Below the pieces are notes generated by a model. It was not told where the DNA came from and did no database searches. It saw only the letters and a program-made list of their open reading frames with translations. Position numbers and translations under genes: made by a program. Below, piece after piece: positions 42,837 through 52,942 of a stretch of DNA of 64,000 nt; position 1 is the stretch's first letter, and each line of letters begins with the position of its first letter. This DNA is from Ammoniphilus sp. CFH 90114 (GTDB lineage Bacteria > Bacillota > Bacilli > Aneurinibacillales > RAOX-1), in assembly GCF_004123195.1 (NCBI RefSeq), contig NZ_SDLI01000010.1:62001-126000 (forward strand), given 5' to 3'.

Positions 42837-45800
42837 CTATACAAATCTCATTCTTCTAAAAACCACCACGACTGCAATCATACCAAGTAAAGCAATGAAG
42901 AGTATAGGATGGAACATCAGGTAAACCACAGCCACGATCGGCGACAAGAGTACACGAACTAGTCCCTTCAAGAACTCACTCTCTGCGATAAACTGAGCAA
43001 TCGGAGGAGAATAGGTATAGTACGTCTTTACAAACGCCTGGCCAGCAGGGTTGGTTAACAGGAATTCATCCCTGAACGCTCTCAGCAGCGTAACCGCAGG
43101 CATGAATTTGCTGCCAAATGCCGCTGTGGCAATGAAACATTCATCTTGAACCATGGTTACTTCTACATGCTTCTCAAATCCACCGTAGCTGACCGTGATT
43201 TTCGGATGACCCCAGCCTGTAGCCGTGACTAAACCGTTCGAGTCTACAGTCGCCCAATCTTCATTGGAAGATTGATAGGTTGCTTCCCCTGTAATATCCT
43301 TTGTACTTCCATCCGAGTAATTGGCATGGACAACCGTTTGATGGGTTTCCCCCTTTGCCAGAGGATACTTGAGCATATCAACGGTGATGCCAATGAGGAT
43401 TGGCTCAGTTGATTGCTCAACCGTGAAGTTCACAGTATACGTATTCCTTACACTTCCATCGGCTGCTGTAACTTCAACAATCGCTGTACCTGGCAGTTCA
43501 CTAGCCTGCGTGACGGTTACATCGGCGTTCACATCAAGCGGCGCAGCTTCAACCATTGGCAACGAAGCTCCATGAGGCAGCGTTACACTGTAATTGAATT
43601 GGTCATAGACAAATCCAGTTACCGTCATACCATTTACTCTAAGGTCACTTAAGTACGCGAGCGTTGGCTCGTAGATGCCGCCCGGTGTGACAAAGGTGTA
43701 CGGAACAGATCGGTCAGATTCCAATCCTAGCGTATTAATAGCGCTCACAGCAAAGGTATAAGATGTACCGCTGTCTAACCCATAGACTTCATAAGTGACA
43801 GATGTGACTGTTTCCTGCGTGTACCTAGACCAAGTGCCTGCGTTCAATTGATAGAGATAGTAGCCCGCAAGATTGTCTTCGGTATTCTCATTCCAACCTA
43901 ATACCGCGCGATGCTCTTCTTCCATTAGAGTCCGCAGACCGGTTGGAGCGGCTGGTGCTGTTGGTGCAGGCGGTGCTTCAATTGCCTTAATGGTCTTTGT
44001 GCCTAAGACTTGATCGTCCGTATCTTTCACCGTAACGAGGATATCTCCCGGTTCGGTTGGATGGATCGTGATGCTCGCCTGCCCGTAGCTGTCTAAGAGA
44101 GCATCATAGACATAAGAACCTACGCTAACCTTGCCCCCGGCTACAACGTATCCACCTTTGTTCGCCGTGATCGTCAGTTCAGTATCTCGGTTTGCATAAA
44201 TCTCCATCGGATCAACCGTGATCGCAACCGACGTGCTTGGTCCCCCGTACCACTCCACCGCATGGCGCAGCACTTCATGGTTGCCAAACATCGTGGTAAC
44301 AAAGTAATTACCCGCTGGCAAATCAGCATAAGAGGACACTCCTGCTCCGACTTCAGCGACTCGTTCTTCCGCACCTGACATTAATTGATCAGGGCGCGCT
44401 TTGTAGATTCGGTAACCTGTTGCCCCTTCTGCTTCCAGAGTAGGCCAAGTTAAGCTGACCTTACCTGCATTAACGACCTGTTCAACTACTGGCGCCACGC
44501 CTTTGATGTTCTCCGGTCTGCTGATCGGAGTAATTTCAGCTGTTGGTACCGTAGCGTTTCCTCCCGTCTTTAAGACGAAGGATTGAGAAACATCTAAGTT
44601 TCCTTTAATTGAAGGAACCAGATAGTAATCTGTCCAGAAAGTCTGCCCGCTTTCGAGCGTAGCAATGGTCTTCACGAGCTCCTGGTTCGGTGCATAGATG
44701 TAATTCTGCTTATTTTCTTCCTTCAGCTCAATAGCCGGGTTGTAAACATTCGTATCCGAGACATTCTTTAGTCCGACTCGCAAGACGTAAGGATGACCTT
44801 CATCGGCCCGATCCTGCGCTTCAATGAACATCTTTAAGGCATCCTCGCCCCATACGCGAAGCTTGTTATTCTCGTCAGTTTTAAAAATGGCGTGCACTGG
44901 ATCATCGAAAGGCTGCAAGCGGCCGTTAAACTCAGCCTTAAGCTCGTATTCCCCTTTCTTGTCCCCGCGAATAATCCATTTCGTCGTTTTCTTTTCTTGG
45001 CCCGCAATGTCTTCAACATCAACTTCGAGCGTTTGCGGTACCTTCGTTGGTGCTAGCGACAACCCTTCCGGCAAGATTAACTTGGCCTTCGCTTGGTCGA
45101 TGACGAAAATCGGATCCGCCTTATTCTCCAAGGACAGCGATACCTCGAAGAATTCCTTCAGCCAGCGTGCTTCTCCAGGAACCACCATATAGGCAACAGT
45201 CGGCTTCACTTCCGGACGATTGGCCGGTGCTGGAATAACTACTGGGTAAGCATGAAGGGCAGACGGCGTGTTCCATCCTCCATCTCCATTGCCTCCGTCA
45301 TTATTGAAACCAGTCTGGATTACAATCGGACCTGGATTGCTGATGACCCGAGTTTGATTGGTTACGACAGAGCTTGTGTACTGCTGATTATTAAAGGCTA
45401 AATGGACCTCAAACTTGTATACCCATTGATTTTCCGGTGCGGTCTCATCGATGCCTAGCTCGCGGATTTCTTCAAGGCCTAAACGGCGATGGTTCAGATC
45501 ACCGATCACAAGCTTGCCCTGCTTCAGCTGAAGCGTGACCTTGCGCAGTTCATTAAGCGCAACGGTAGCGTCAATGGCTGCCGGCAAATACTCTTCGTTC
45601 GGCTTGTAAGCATACACCTTATAATTTCCTGGCTCTGCTACAAGTCGCACAATTCCCTGCGAATCGGTATCCTTCTTCAGGGATGTTCCATCTGGGAACT
45701 CAATGACGACGCTAGCGGAGCTAATCGGACTTCCACCCTCCGTAACCACCTTGACTTCTAGCTCGCCCACTTTTTGGACTGGCTTCAGGGTGACTCGAGT

Positions 45801-48800
45801 CGTGGTTTGAGCACTATTGCCTGCCGGGTCGTATACCGCTAAGGTGACTGGATAACTAACCGAATCGCTTCCTGTCACTTGGTAGATGTGCTTCGGCTGT
45901 GCCCCTTCCGCTGTTGTTCCATCTCCGAAATCCCACAGGTAGCGGGAAATTCGATTATTATCGAAGGATTGAGTACCGTCAAAGGCGACTTCCATGCCAA
46001 AGGTAACCACCTGCTCATCGCCTGCTATTGCCGTTGGCTTATAAGGATCATGGGTCAAAGGCTCCTTGGAAACGACAGCGCTTTGGCTCATATTTCCATA
46101 GATGTCCACAGCTTCGACCACATAGGAGTAAGCTCTTCCTGGTCTTAGCACTTCATCCTCAAACGTGTACGTTCTCTGCGACCCTTCCACGCTTGTGAAA
46201 TCAGCTGCCGCTCTGCGGTGGATTTCTGTATAAGGACCTTCTGGCTGCGTGCCGCGTTTCAGATAGAAGCCTGCCAACTCAGCATCATCAGCTGCTGTCC
46301 AGCTAAGGCTCATCTTCCATCCTCCTGGTGTGGCCGTGAGCACAGGTGCAACTGGCGGCTCCACCTTCAGGCTGAACTCGGCCAGGTGCGGGTCGCTGAC
46401 GTTGCCCGCTTTATCGGTGGCGATTGCTCGGACCGTATAGGCTCCATTCGCTAGACCAGAAGTGTTCCAATCGAACGTGACCCAATCTCCATAGACGTCT
46501 AGTTCACGAGTACCGATCAGCGTCCAATCTTGATTGTTTGCATCCTTGGCTTTATATTCCAAAGTCAAATTAGAAATTCTGAAATTATCCTCAGCCAATA
46601 CATGAATCTTCTTGTCAAGCGGCAAGATTCCACCCGTTGGTGAAATGCGAACCACCTCTGGTTTTTGATGATCTGGCTCAAGCTGAGCAGCGATCGGACC
46701 TGCTGCTTCGCCAACGCTTCCTGTTAGATCTTTAGCCGCCACCTTGTAATAATAGGTGACATTAGCATCCACTGCACGATCTCGATAGGAAACGATGCCG
46801 TCTTGCATAGTGAAGGCTGAATTGTCTTCTGCAAGAACCGCATATTCTCCCGATTCCACTGTGGATCGGTACAAGCGGTAGCCTGCCAAATCATTTTCTG
46901 TTCCTTTCTCCCAACTTACTGCGATGTAGCCGGAAGTGGCGACAGCGGCAAAATTCATTGGTTGCTGCGGAGCACTGTGGTCAATTCGGTATTCCACGAT
47001 AGGAGTGACCGTGCTCTCATTTCCAGATGTATCTTTAGCTATGCCGCGTACGAAGTATACGCCTTCTGCTAAAGCGGAAACATCCCAGTTATAAGTAACC
47101 GTCGTAACGGTTGAACCGTTGTTAACAGGCACAGCAGCTAAGTTATTCCACACTGCCTTATCTACTGAATACTGGAACGTAATTGAGTCTAAACCAACAT
47201 TGTCTGTAGCCGTAGCGCGAAGCTCTATTTGTTGATCGAAATATCCAGGATTCGGCTGAATACTGGTGACGACCGGCTTTTGTGTATCCACCTCCGTTGT
47301 CACTTGCAGTTCATCTGATGGAATCCCTCTGTTGCCTAGCTTGTCATAAGCAACAACACGGAACCAATACGTCTGATTAGGCCCAAGTCCTTGGACATGT
47401 AAACCTAATTGAGTCGAAGTCGTCCCGACGGATGTAAACGTACCATCTGCCTGATCCTTGCGCTCTACTTGGAAATAAGCAAAATCTTCAGCTGCAACAT
47501 CCTTCCAATTGATGAGAACACTCGTCATGTATGGCGTGGCACGCAATCCTTCCACTTTTTCAGGAGCTTCTTTATCGATCGTATAGGTACGAATTGGAGT
47601 GCCGTCACTTGAATTGCCCACTGAATCATAAGCAATCGCCCGCAACTTCACTTCACCGCTAAGAGTACCAGTATCCCATGCGAAAGTGGCTTGATCACGC
47701 GTTCCTTGCTGTGAAATAGTAATCCAGTCGCTTCCCCCGTCAATTGAGTATTGAAGCTTGATACTAGATAGAGCTAAATCATCCTCAGCGCGTACTGTAA
47801 TATTGGCCTTCGGCCCTAATACTGTTCCATCTAACGGTTCAATGCCTAATACTACAGGTGGGTTCACATCCGTTTTGGCTGCAACGGCTGCCATGTTGGA
47901 GGCTTCGCCTTCCTGAGAGAATTTATCTACAGCAGTAACCTTATAGTAGTAAGTCAGTTCCGGTACAACACCCGCATCCGTATAGGATAGTGTATTACGA
48001 CCATAAACGGTGTACAAATGACTGAACGGTCCATTTGGCGAGGTAGCTCGATGAATATGATATCGGTCTACATCAGCGTCAGCTGGCGGTTCCCAATTTA
48101 AGGTAACTTTTTGCGAGCCATAAGTACCGATTAGATTCTGCGGATTCGCCGGCGGAGTGCGATCTACTTGATACGATGCCGTTTCACGAGCCAAGTTCCC
48201 TGCACCATCGTATACGCTGTAGCGCACACTATACGTATCCGTCGATAAAGCCGTCAAATCCCAGTTTCGGTAGAAATAATACGTATCACCACTCGAATGA
48301 TTTGGACCACCACTCGACCCCGTTATAGAAATCCAATTTGTTCCGTCTTTACTATATTCAAACTGGGCGGATGAGCCGGTCACTCCTGCATTGTCTTGGA
48401 AATAGAGATACATCGTTTCCGATTTAGCACCACCAATCGTCACTCCATCTTTCGGACTGAATGAACTAATGGTTGGCGGTCTTTCATCTCTTAATAAAGC
48501 ACCTGTAGCTTCTGTAGATACGGACCTGTTATCGAACCTATCTCGCGTTTCCACTACATAATAATATGTAGTGCCAGGTAGCAATCCCGTATCTTTAAAA
48601 GATAATGTATTTTTGTTTAGCCAGCTTCCTCGATATTCATAAGGTCCATCCGGCTGAGTGCTGCGCTTCACATGATAAGGGTAATCGTTGATATCCTCAT
48701 CCGCATTGGCATCCCAAGAGATTATCACATGATTCTCTTCAGAAGCGGTTTGCACATTTTGAGTTACCGATATCGACAGATCAAGTGTCCAATTCACCTC

Positions 48801-51800
48801 TTTTGACCCCATATTTCCAGCCTCATCGTAGGCCTTCACCAAGATCTTGTAGGATCCTGAGCTTAGTCCTGCCGTTTCGAAGTAGAAATGATTGGAGTAC
48901 CACCAGTGCCGATTGGCTGGGCTCCATGTCTGACCGTTATCAGAGGAGTAAAAAGCCTCATAGCTTGTAACGGCCTTGTTGTCGATCGCATTAGCGGAGA
49001 AAGAGATGGTAGGACCACCTACCGTTGATCCTTCTACTGGTTCAATAGCTGTTACTTCCGGTGATGATGTATCATTAGCAACCTTGATAATCATAGTGCT
49101 GGAATCTGCATAATTTCCAAACTTGTCTACAAAACGAAGCTTGTAATAATAAATCTGATCAAGATTTACACTCTTATCCGTGAAAGTTGTTACTTCCGCA
49201 TTATAAATCTCTCCTCGCGAGTAGTAACTACCATCTCTACGGTCTGAACGTAGAACTTGATAATACTGGAAGTCCGTATCTGACGTTTGCTCCCAATTCA
49301 GCATGATCATGCCGTCTTCCGTCTCGGCAACGACTCCTGTTGGGGCAGCAGCATAGACATCCAAGGTCACACTCCGCTGTTCCATGGAGATATTCCCGGA
49401 ATGATCCTTTGCTGTCAATTGAAGCAGATAGTCTCCACTATTCAAGCCAGCAGTTGACCAATGGACGTATCCATAAAATGAATTCCCGGACCATCGGTAA
49501 GGGCCTGAACGAGTACCCTCCATCACCTTCCAGTTCGTTCCTTCATCCGCGGAGTACTCGAATTCATACTCAGCGACACCTCTAGGTGAATCATCTGTCG
49601 TATAAAAAGAAATTGTTGGTGTTGAGCCACCTACCGTATCTCCATCCTTGACATTGACCGAACCAATGACTGGCGTCTTATCATCTACGCTTGGCTGCAC
49701 CATTACTTCTTCCGAAATCAAACTTTCATTTCCGCGTTGGTCCACCGCTGACACAACGTAATAGAACGTTCCAGCATAGGCTTGATTGTCTATATACTCG
49801 CGTGCATAAACATCATCTAGTTTGATATAGCCCTCACCCGATGTCGTAGAACGATATACTCTGTAATAGCTTAAATCTGCATCCGTTACAGCATCCCACT
49901 TCACTTTGACTTGCTCGACTCCAGCTTCTGCGATAATGTTTCCTGGCACCGATGGAGATGTATTATCAAGAGTCCAAATTCTCACCGGTGTTCCAATTGA
50001 GCTATTTCCTGCTTTGTCATGAGCGATCATGCGGAACTTATAGGAGCCATCAGCGAGTGTAACCCCTGTTCCCAAGGCCTGTTTCGTATCCCAATTGAAA
50101 CTCTTGTACCAGTAAGGCAAGTATTGCGGATTCTCCCAGTAAGTGCTTTGAGAAAGCTCATTCTCACTAAACTCGAAGATATCGATCCAATTAAGCCCAT
50201 CATCCTGGGACACTTGAAATTGCACTCTCTCTATACCAGAGCTGGCACTATCCCGAACGGCAAGGTAAATACTTTCAGGATTTCCACCAATGGTAAGATT
50301 ATCGCTTGAACTGTTGTTTATTGAAAAAGAGTAAATGTACGGCTTTTGTGTATCAAGAATGGCACGTTGCTTCTTGACATTTGTCCCGGTATCGTTGCTG
50401 GCCTCTACGGTAAAAGTATTAACCCCATCCGCCAACGTTGCGTTGTAAGAGAATTCGCCACCAGCACCTACCACCACTTCCGTTCCGTTAACAGTAACGG
50501 AGGCTTCCGGTTCAGTCTTCCCGCGAAGGATGAACTCGGACTGTGAAGATGCAACTTCATATCCACCTTCTAAGCTTAGAGTTGGTCCTTCGTACAGCTC
50601 CACGTTTACAGAGACTGGCTTTCCTATATTCCCAAATGTATCGATGGTATACAGGGTATAAACGTAAGGTTTACCTATTTCAGCGTATTGATCTTTGTAA
50701 CTATGGTTGGGTGAATAGATATACCATGTGCTCGTATACGTACCATGTTCCTTGGTATTTGCATAGCTACGTTCGAGCCGATAATAGTTAGCCCCATCTA
50801 CTGCATCCCAATTTAAATCAATACCCGTAGAGTCAATTGTTGCCGTAAAATTGTTTGGTGTTTCTGGCAAAGCTCTCTTCAGTGTGACCGTGCTGGTGTT
50901 GGTGCTTGTACGCCCTCCCGCATCTGTCGCTGTCGCTCTAATCTGATAGATTCCATCCTCTAGCGCAGAGGCATCCCAATCGAAATAGAGCCAATAATAA
51001 TAACTATTGAGGGTCGGCTTGATCTTGTCTACAGGATTGATCCGTGTCCAGTTCTCTCCGTCTGTCGAGAACTCAAAGAGGATCGTCTCAACTGGCTGAT
51101 CATCGCGCACATCCGCCCGCATATGAATCGATTGTTCATTCGTATGATAATCTTGAGCGGGTGACATGTACTGGAAGACCGGAGCTTCTACAGGGATTAC
51201 GCTAGTTGCGACGATTGGATGAATTGATTCGTTACCGGCCGGGTCTACGACCATAATCCGATAGGAATAATCCACACCACTCTGCAAGCTGTTCTTATCC
51301 ATATAATTGTCATCCGTTAGATCATATCGTATTGTACTCCAATACGTGCTTCCCATCTCTCTTCGTTGCACATAAACATGCTTGAAGTCTTCTGTTGGAT
51401 TTGTCCAATTCAGGTTAAAGCCCAATTGATCTTCAGTAGGCTCAACCGTCAGATCCATCACATTCTCCGGGCTTATCGTATCCTTAGTGAGCGTCGTGAC
51501 GACACTAAAGGATTCACCACTTTCATTTGTCGCAGTAGCTTGAAGATAAATAGTTCCTTCGGGAAGATCCATGAGATCAACATAGATCTGTCTTGAGGAA
51601 CCATCATACCAGTTGTGGTAAATCTGACCCTTCGATAGGATCAGGTCAAACGGTTGCCACTCTTCCTGATCAACTGAATATCGGTACTCGATATCCGTGA
51701 TCGTTTCATCCGAAAAGAAATAAGAATTCAAGCCATAATAGCCTTGATTCGCTTTATTCACTTTTCCCTCATTGTCGTTACCCCAATAGTTATGCTGGAT

Positions 51801-52361
51801 ACCGGCAATGCCAACAACCTGCTGAAGTCTACTTCCGTCCCCAAGAACAACTTCCACGAGAAAGTGATTTCCAGGTCTAAAATAACCTGAATCACTTACG
51901 TACAGGTCAAACTGTTGTTGTCCAGAAAAAGTGCCTACAGTTGATACGTAATCCGTGTGAAGGGGTTTGTCCTGCTGAAACACCCCTACAATCCAATACC
52001 ACGATTCCCTCGTGGTCCACCATTGTCCTGTTGGATTGCCATTCGCATCGGAGGATTGAATGTCGATCGACTCAATCTCCGTATCCTCAGGAAGGTTGAC
52101 AGTTAGACTAAACCTTCCATCCAGTTCACTATCGGGTGTTAGGCTCGATGATGAAACTTTGTCCTCGCTTCTACTCACCCACGAGAACTCTTCAATCTCT
52201 GCATTTCCTGTTTCATCCGCTGCTTCAGCCAACCTCACTCCGAGGGAGAGCCCGGCCGATAAGACCAGAAGCAGTACTAAAGCACAATTGAGCCAAAAAC
52301 CATAGGAAGAATGTCTGGTTATCCGCTGGCCGCCCCCCCCTTTCCAAGCATGTGATAACAT
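42837..52361 (-). CDS. Giant Fn3/PKD surface protein (3174 residues) with CFI-box C-terminal anchor
   Basis: Signal/membrane segment ~20-45. At least eleven fibronectin type III-like domains (W-x-x-x-x-x-x-D-x-x-x-Y-x-(V/L)-x-R-S pattern, e.g. YYRVYRSTTSGEGY) alternate with Ig-like beta domains (EYSADEGTNW, FEYSKDGTNW) through ~2100. A PKD domain with WDFGDGT lies near 2145. A carboxypeptidase-regulatory-like domain follows near 2220, then more Fn3, a cadherin-like domain (~2900-2977) and a Big_2-like domain (~2987-3070). The end carries CFIATAAFGS (~3074), then YYTYSPPIA, a membrane segment and FRRMRFV: the CFI-box-CTERM arrangement, suggesting C-terminal sorting or membrane anchoring. GGGAGAG precedes ATG 52361. 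Eight consecutive Gs lie in codons 8-11. Function unknown; adhesion or matrix contact is likely. Confidence 0.87.
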   Translation of the reverse strand: MLSHAWKGGGGQRITRHSSYGFWLNCALVLLLVLSAGLSLGVRLAEAADETGNAEIEEFSWVSRSEDKVSSSSLTPDSELDGRFSLTVNLPEDTEIESIDIQSSDANGNPTGQWWTTRESWYWIVGVFQQDKPLHTDYVSTVGTFSGQQQFDLYVSDSGYFRPGNHFLVEVVLGDGSRLQQVVGIAGIQHNYWGNDNEGKVNKANQGYYGLNSYFFSDETITDIEYRYSVDQEEWQPFDLILSKGQIYHNWYDGSSRQIYVDLMDLPEGTIYLQATATNESGESFSVVTTLTKDTISPENVMDLTVEPTEDQLGFNLNWTNPTEDFKHVYVQRREMGSTYWSTIRYDLTDDNYMDKNSLQSGVDYSYRIMVVDPAGNESIHPIVATSVIPVEAPVFQYMSPAQDYHTNEQSIHMRADVRDDQPVETILFEFSTDGENWTRINPVDKIKPTLNSYYYWLYFDWDASALEDGIYQIRATATDAGGRTSTNTSTVTLKRALPETPNNFTATIDSTGIDLNWDAVDGANYYRLERSYANTKEHGTYTSTWYIYSPNHSYKDQYAEIGKPYVYTLYTIDTFGNIGKPVSVNVELYEGPTLSLEGGYEVASSQSEFILRGKTEPEASVTVNGTEVVVGAGGEFSYNATLADGVNTFTVEASNDTGTNVKKQRAILDTQKPYIYSFSINNSSSDNLTIGGNPESIYLAVRDSASSGIERVQFQVSQDDGLNWIDIFEFSENELSQSTYWENPQYLPYWYKSFNWDTKQALGTGVTLADGSYKFRMIAHDKAGNSSIGTPVRIWTLDNTSPSVPGNIIAEAGVEQVKVKWDAVTDADLSYYRVYRSTTSGEGYIKLDDVYAREYIDNQAYAGTFYYVVSAVDQRGNESLISEEVMVQPSVDDKTPVIGSVNVKDGDTVGGSTPTISFYTTDDSPRGVAEYEFEYSADEGTNWKVMEGTRSGPYRWSGNSFYGYVHWSTAGLNSGDYLLQLTAKDHSGNISMEQRSVTLDVYAAAPTGVVAETEDGMIMLNWEQTSDTDFQYYQVLRSDRRDGSYYSRGEIYNAEVTTFTDKSVNLDQIYYYKLRFVDKFGNYADSSTMIIKVANDTSSPEVTAIEPVEGSTVGGPTISFSANAIDNKAVTSYEAFYSSDNGQTWSPANRHWWYSNHFYFETAGLSSGSYKILVKAYDEAGNMGSKEVNWTLDLSISVTQNVQTASEENHVIISWDANADEDINDYPYHVKRSTQPDGPYEYRGSWLNKNTLSFKDTGLLPGTTYYYVVETRDRFDNRSVSTEATGALLRDERPPTISSFSPKDGVTIGGAKSETMYLYFQDNAGVTGSSAQFEYSKDGTNWISITGSSGGPNHSSGDTYYFYRNWDLTALSTDTYSVRYSVYDGAGNLARETASYQVDRTPPANPQNLIGTYGSQKVTLNWEPPADADVDRYHIHRATSPNGPFSHLYTVYGRNTLSYTDAGVVPELTYYYKVTAVDKFSQEGEASNMAAVAAKTDVNPPVVLGIEPLDGTVLGPKANITVRAEDDLALSSIKLQYSIDGGSDWITISQQGTRDQATFAWDTGTLSGEVKLRAIAYDSVGNSSDGTPIRTYTIDKEAPEKVEGLRATPYMTSVLINWKDVAAEDFAYFQVERKDQADGTFTSVGTTSTQLGLHVQGLGPNQTYWFRVVAYDKLGNRGIPSDELQVTTEVDTQKPVVTSIQPNPGYFDQQIELRATATDNVGLDSITFQYSVDKAVWNNLAAVPVNNGSTVTTVTYNWDVSALAEGVYFVRGIAKDTSGNESTVTPIVEYRIDHSAPQQPMNFAAVATSGYIAVSWEKGTENDLAGYRLYRSTVESGEYAVLAEDNSAFTMQDGIVSYRDRAVDANVTYYYKVAAKDLTGSVGEAAGPIAAQLEPDHQKPEVVRISPTGGILPLDKKIHVLAEDNFRISNLTLEYKAKDANNQDWTLIGTRELDVYGDWVTFDWNTSGLANGAYTVRAIATDKAGNVSDPHLAEFSLKVEPPVAPVLTATPGGWKMSLSWTAADDAELAGFYLKRGTQPEGPYTEIHRRAAADFTSVEGSQRTYTFEDEVLRPGRAYSYVVEAVDIYGNMSQSAVVSKEPLTHDPYKPTAIAGDEQVVTFGMEVAFDGTQSFDNNRISRYLWDFGDGTTAEGAQPKHIYQVTGSDSVSYPVTLAVYDPAGNSAQTTTRVTLKPVQKVGELEVKVVTEGGSPISSASVVIEFPDGTSLKKDTDSQGIVRLVAEPGNYKVYAYKPNEEYLPAAIDATVALNELRKVTLQLKQGKLVIGDLNHRRLGLEEIRELGIDETAPENQWVYKFEVHLAFNNQQYTSSVVTNQTRVISNPGPIVIQTGFNNDGGNGDGGWNTPSALHAYPVVIPAPANRPEVKPTVAYMVVPGEARWLKEFFEVSLSLENKADPIFVIDQAKAKLILPEGLSLAPTKVPQTLEVDVEDIAGQEKKTTKWIIRGDKKGEYELKAEFNGRLQPFDDPVHAIFKTDENNKLRVWGEDALKMFIEAQDRADEGHPYVLRVGLKNVSDTNVYNPAIELKEENKQNYIYAPNQELVKTIATLESGQTFWTDYYLVPSIKGNLDVSQSFVLKTGGNATVPTAEITPISRPENIKGVAPVVEQVVNAGKVSLTWPTLEAEGATGYRIYKARPDQLMSGAEERVAEVGAGVSSYADLPAGNYFVTTMFGNHEVLRHAVEWYGGPSTSVAITVDPMEIYANRDTELTITANKGGYVVAGGKVSVGSYVYDALLDSYGQASITIHPTEPGDILVTVKDTDDQVLGTKTIKAIEAPPAPTAPAAPTGLRTLMEEEHRAVLGWNENTEDNLAGYYLYQLNAGTWSRYTQETVTSVTYEVYGLDSGTSYTFAVSAINTLGLESDRSVPYTFVTPGGIYEPTLAYLSDLRVNGMTVTGFVYDQFNYSVTLPHGASLPMVEAAPLDVNADVTVTQASELPGTAIVEVTAADGSVRNTYTVNFTVEQSTEPILIGITVDMLKYPLAKGETHQTVVHANYSDGSTKDITGEATYQSSNEDWATVDSNGLVTATGWGHPKITVSYGGFEKHVEVTMVQDECFIATAAFGSKFMPAVTLLRAFRDEFLLTNPAGQAFVKTYYTYSPPIAQFIAESEFLKGLVRVLLSPIVAVVYLMFHPILFIALLGMIAVVVVFRRMRFV
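52333..52340 (-). repeat. G8 homopolymer at the start of the giant Fn3 gene
   Basis: Eight consecutive Cs on the plus strand (Gs on the coding strand) lie about 22-30 nt after the start codon. Gain or loss of one base would abolish the 3174-codon frame. Confidence 0.8.
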
Positions 52362-52594
52362 AGCATCTCTCCCTTTTCTTTTTGCTCTACTTTCTTTGTC
52401 CTATTATGAGTTTCTCTCTTCCATCCCCTTTCACTCGGATTGTAATGGAGAACCTTGTCTGCATTTACCTGCGATTACAAGTATCTACCAATAGGACAAT
52501 AGTTCTACAAAAAATAAAGATTTTCCTGCAGGCCTCCCTTTAAAAAATATTGATATATTTCGACAACTCAGCAACAATTCTAAAACTGTTGCTC
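52362..52594. other. Upstream region of the giant Fn3 gene
   Basis: It must contain the promoter of the minus-strand giant gene. TTGTAG and TAGATA, 17 bp apart on the minus strand near 52480-52510, are a weak candidate. A short hairpin (GCAACA / TGTTGC) lies near 52571-52592. No gene seen. Confidence 0.35.
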
Positions 52595-52668
52595 TCGCAA
52601 ATATTCAGGTTGATCATACGGTGCGAGTACTTACACCTGCAAATATCCACGCCTAAGTTGCAAATATC
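52595..52668. repeat. Phased GCAAATAT array
   Basis: GCAAATAT cores occur with their G at 52597, 52639 and 52660, i.e. 42 and 21 bp apart. Read on the minus strand the unit is ATATTTGC followed by a variable part. The same word with 21-bp spacing is found at 62229-62260, and once at 59193. Confidence 0.55.
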
Positions 52669-52780
52669 TTACTCCGCCACTATAAATAGTTACTTTAGAC
52701 CCACCTCCATATTTAAAGAAAGGTTCGAAAGGATGATATATTTAATTATTCTGTATCGGTAAAATATGACTATATTCGAC

Positions 52781-52921
52781 AATCACATAAACGTACGATA
52801 ATGGCAAAACCTCTGAAAAGGGGTGACGCAAAGCTATAGGGGCTTCATCGGAGAAACTTCCGATATGCTAGCCAGCTACCGAAACGTCTGAAAGATAAGC
52901 CCTCCGTCGTTTTATGTGATT
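52781..52921 (+). promoter_or_regulatory. Cyclic di-GMP-I (GEMM-I) riboswitch
   Basis: The core 52797-52890 matches the GEMM-I consensus: GGCAAAACC, a GAAA-capped P2 (CTGAAAAG), GGGGTGACGCAAAGC, a second arm with ATCGGA / TCCGAT, and GCCAGCTACCG. The receptor segments GACGCAAAGC and AGCCAGCTACCG are clear. An outer stem, AATCACATAAACG (52781-52793) with CGTTTTATGTGATT (52908-52921), encloses the whole aptamer and ends 4-5 nt before the AGGAGGAG of the next gene. No intrinsic terminator was seen between aptamer and gene, so control of translation or RNA stability is more likely than transcription termination. Confidence 0.88.
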
Positions 52922-52942
52922 AAACAGGAGGAGATGTACACG

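Noticed and set aside
52550-52762. 70-codon plus-strand frame
   Set aside because: No ribosome site, odd composition, and it runs through the GCAAATAT array.
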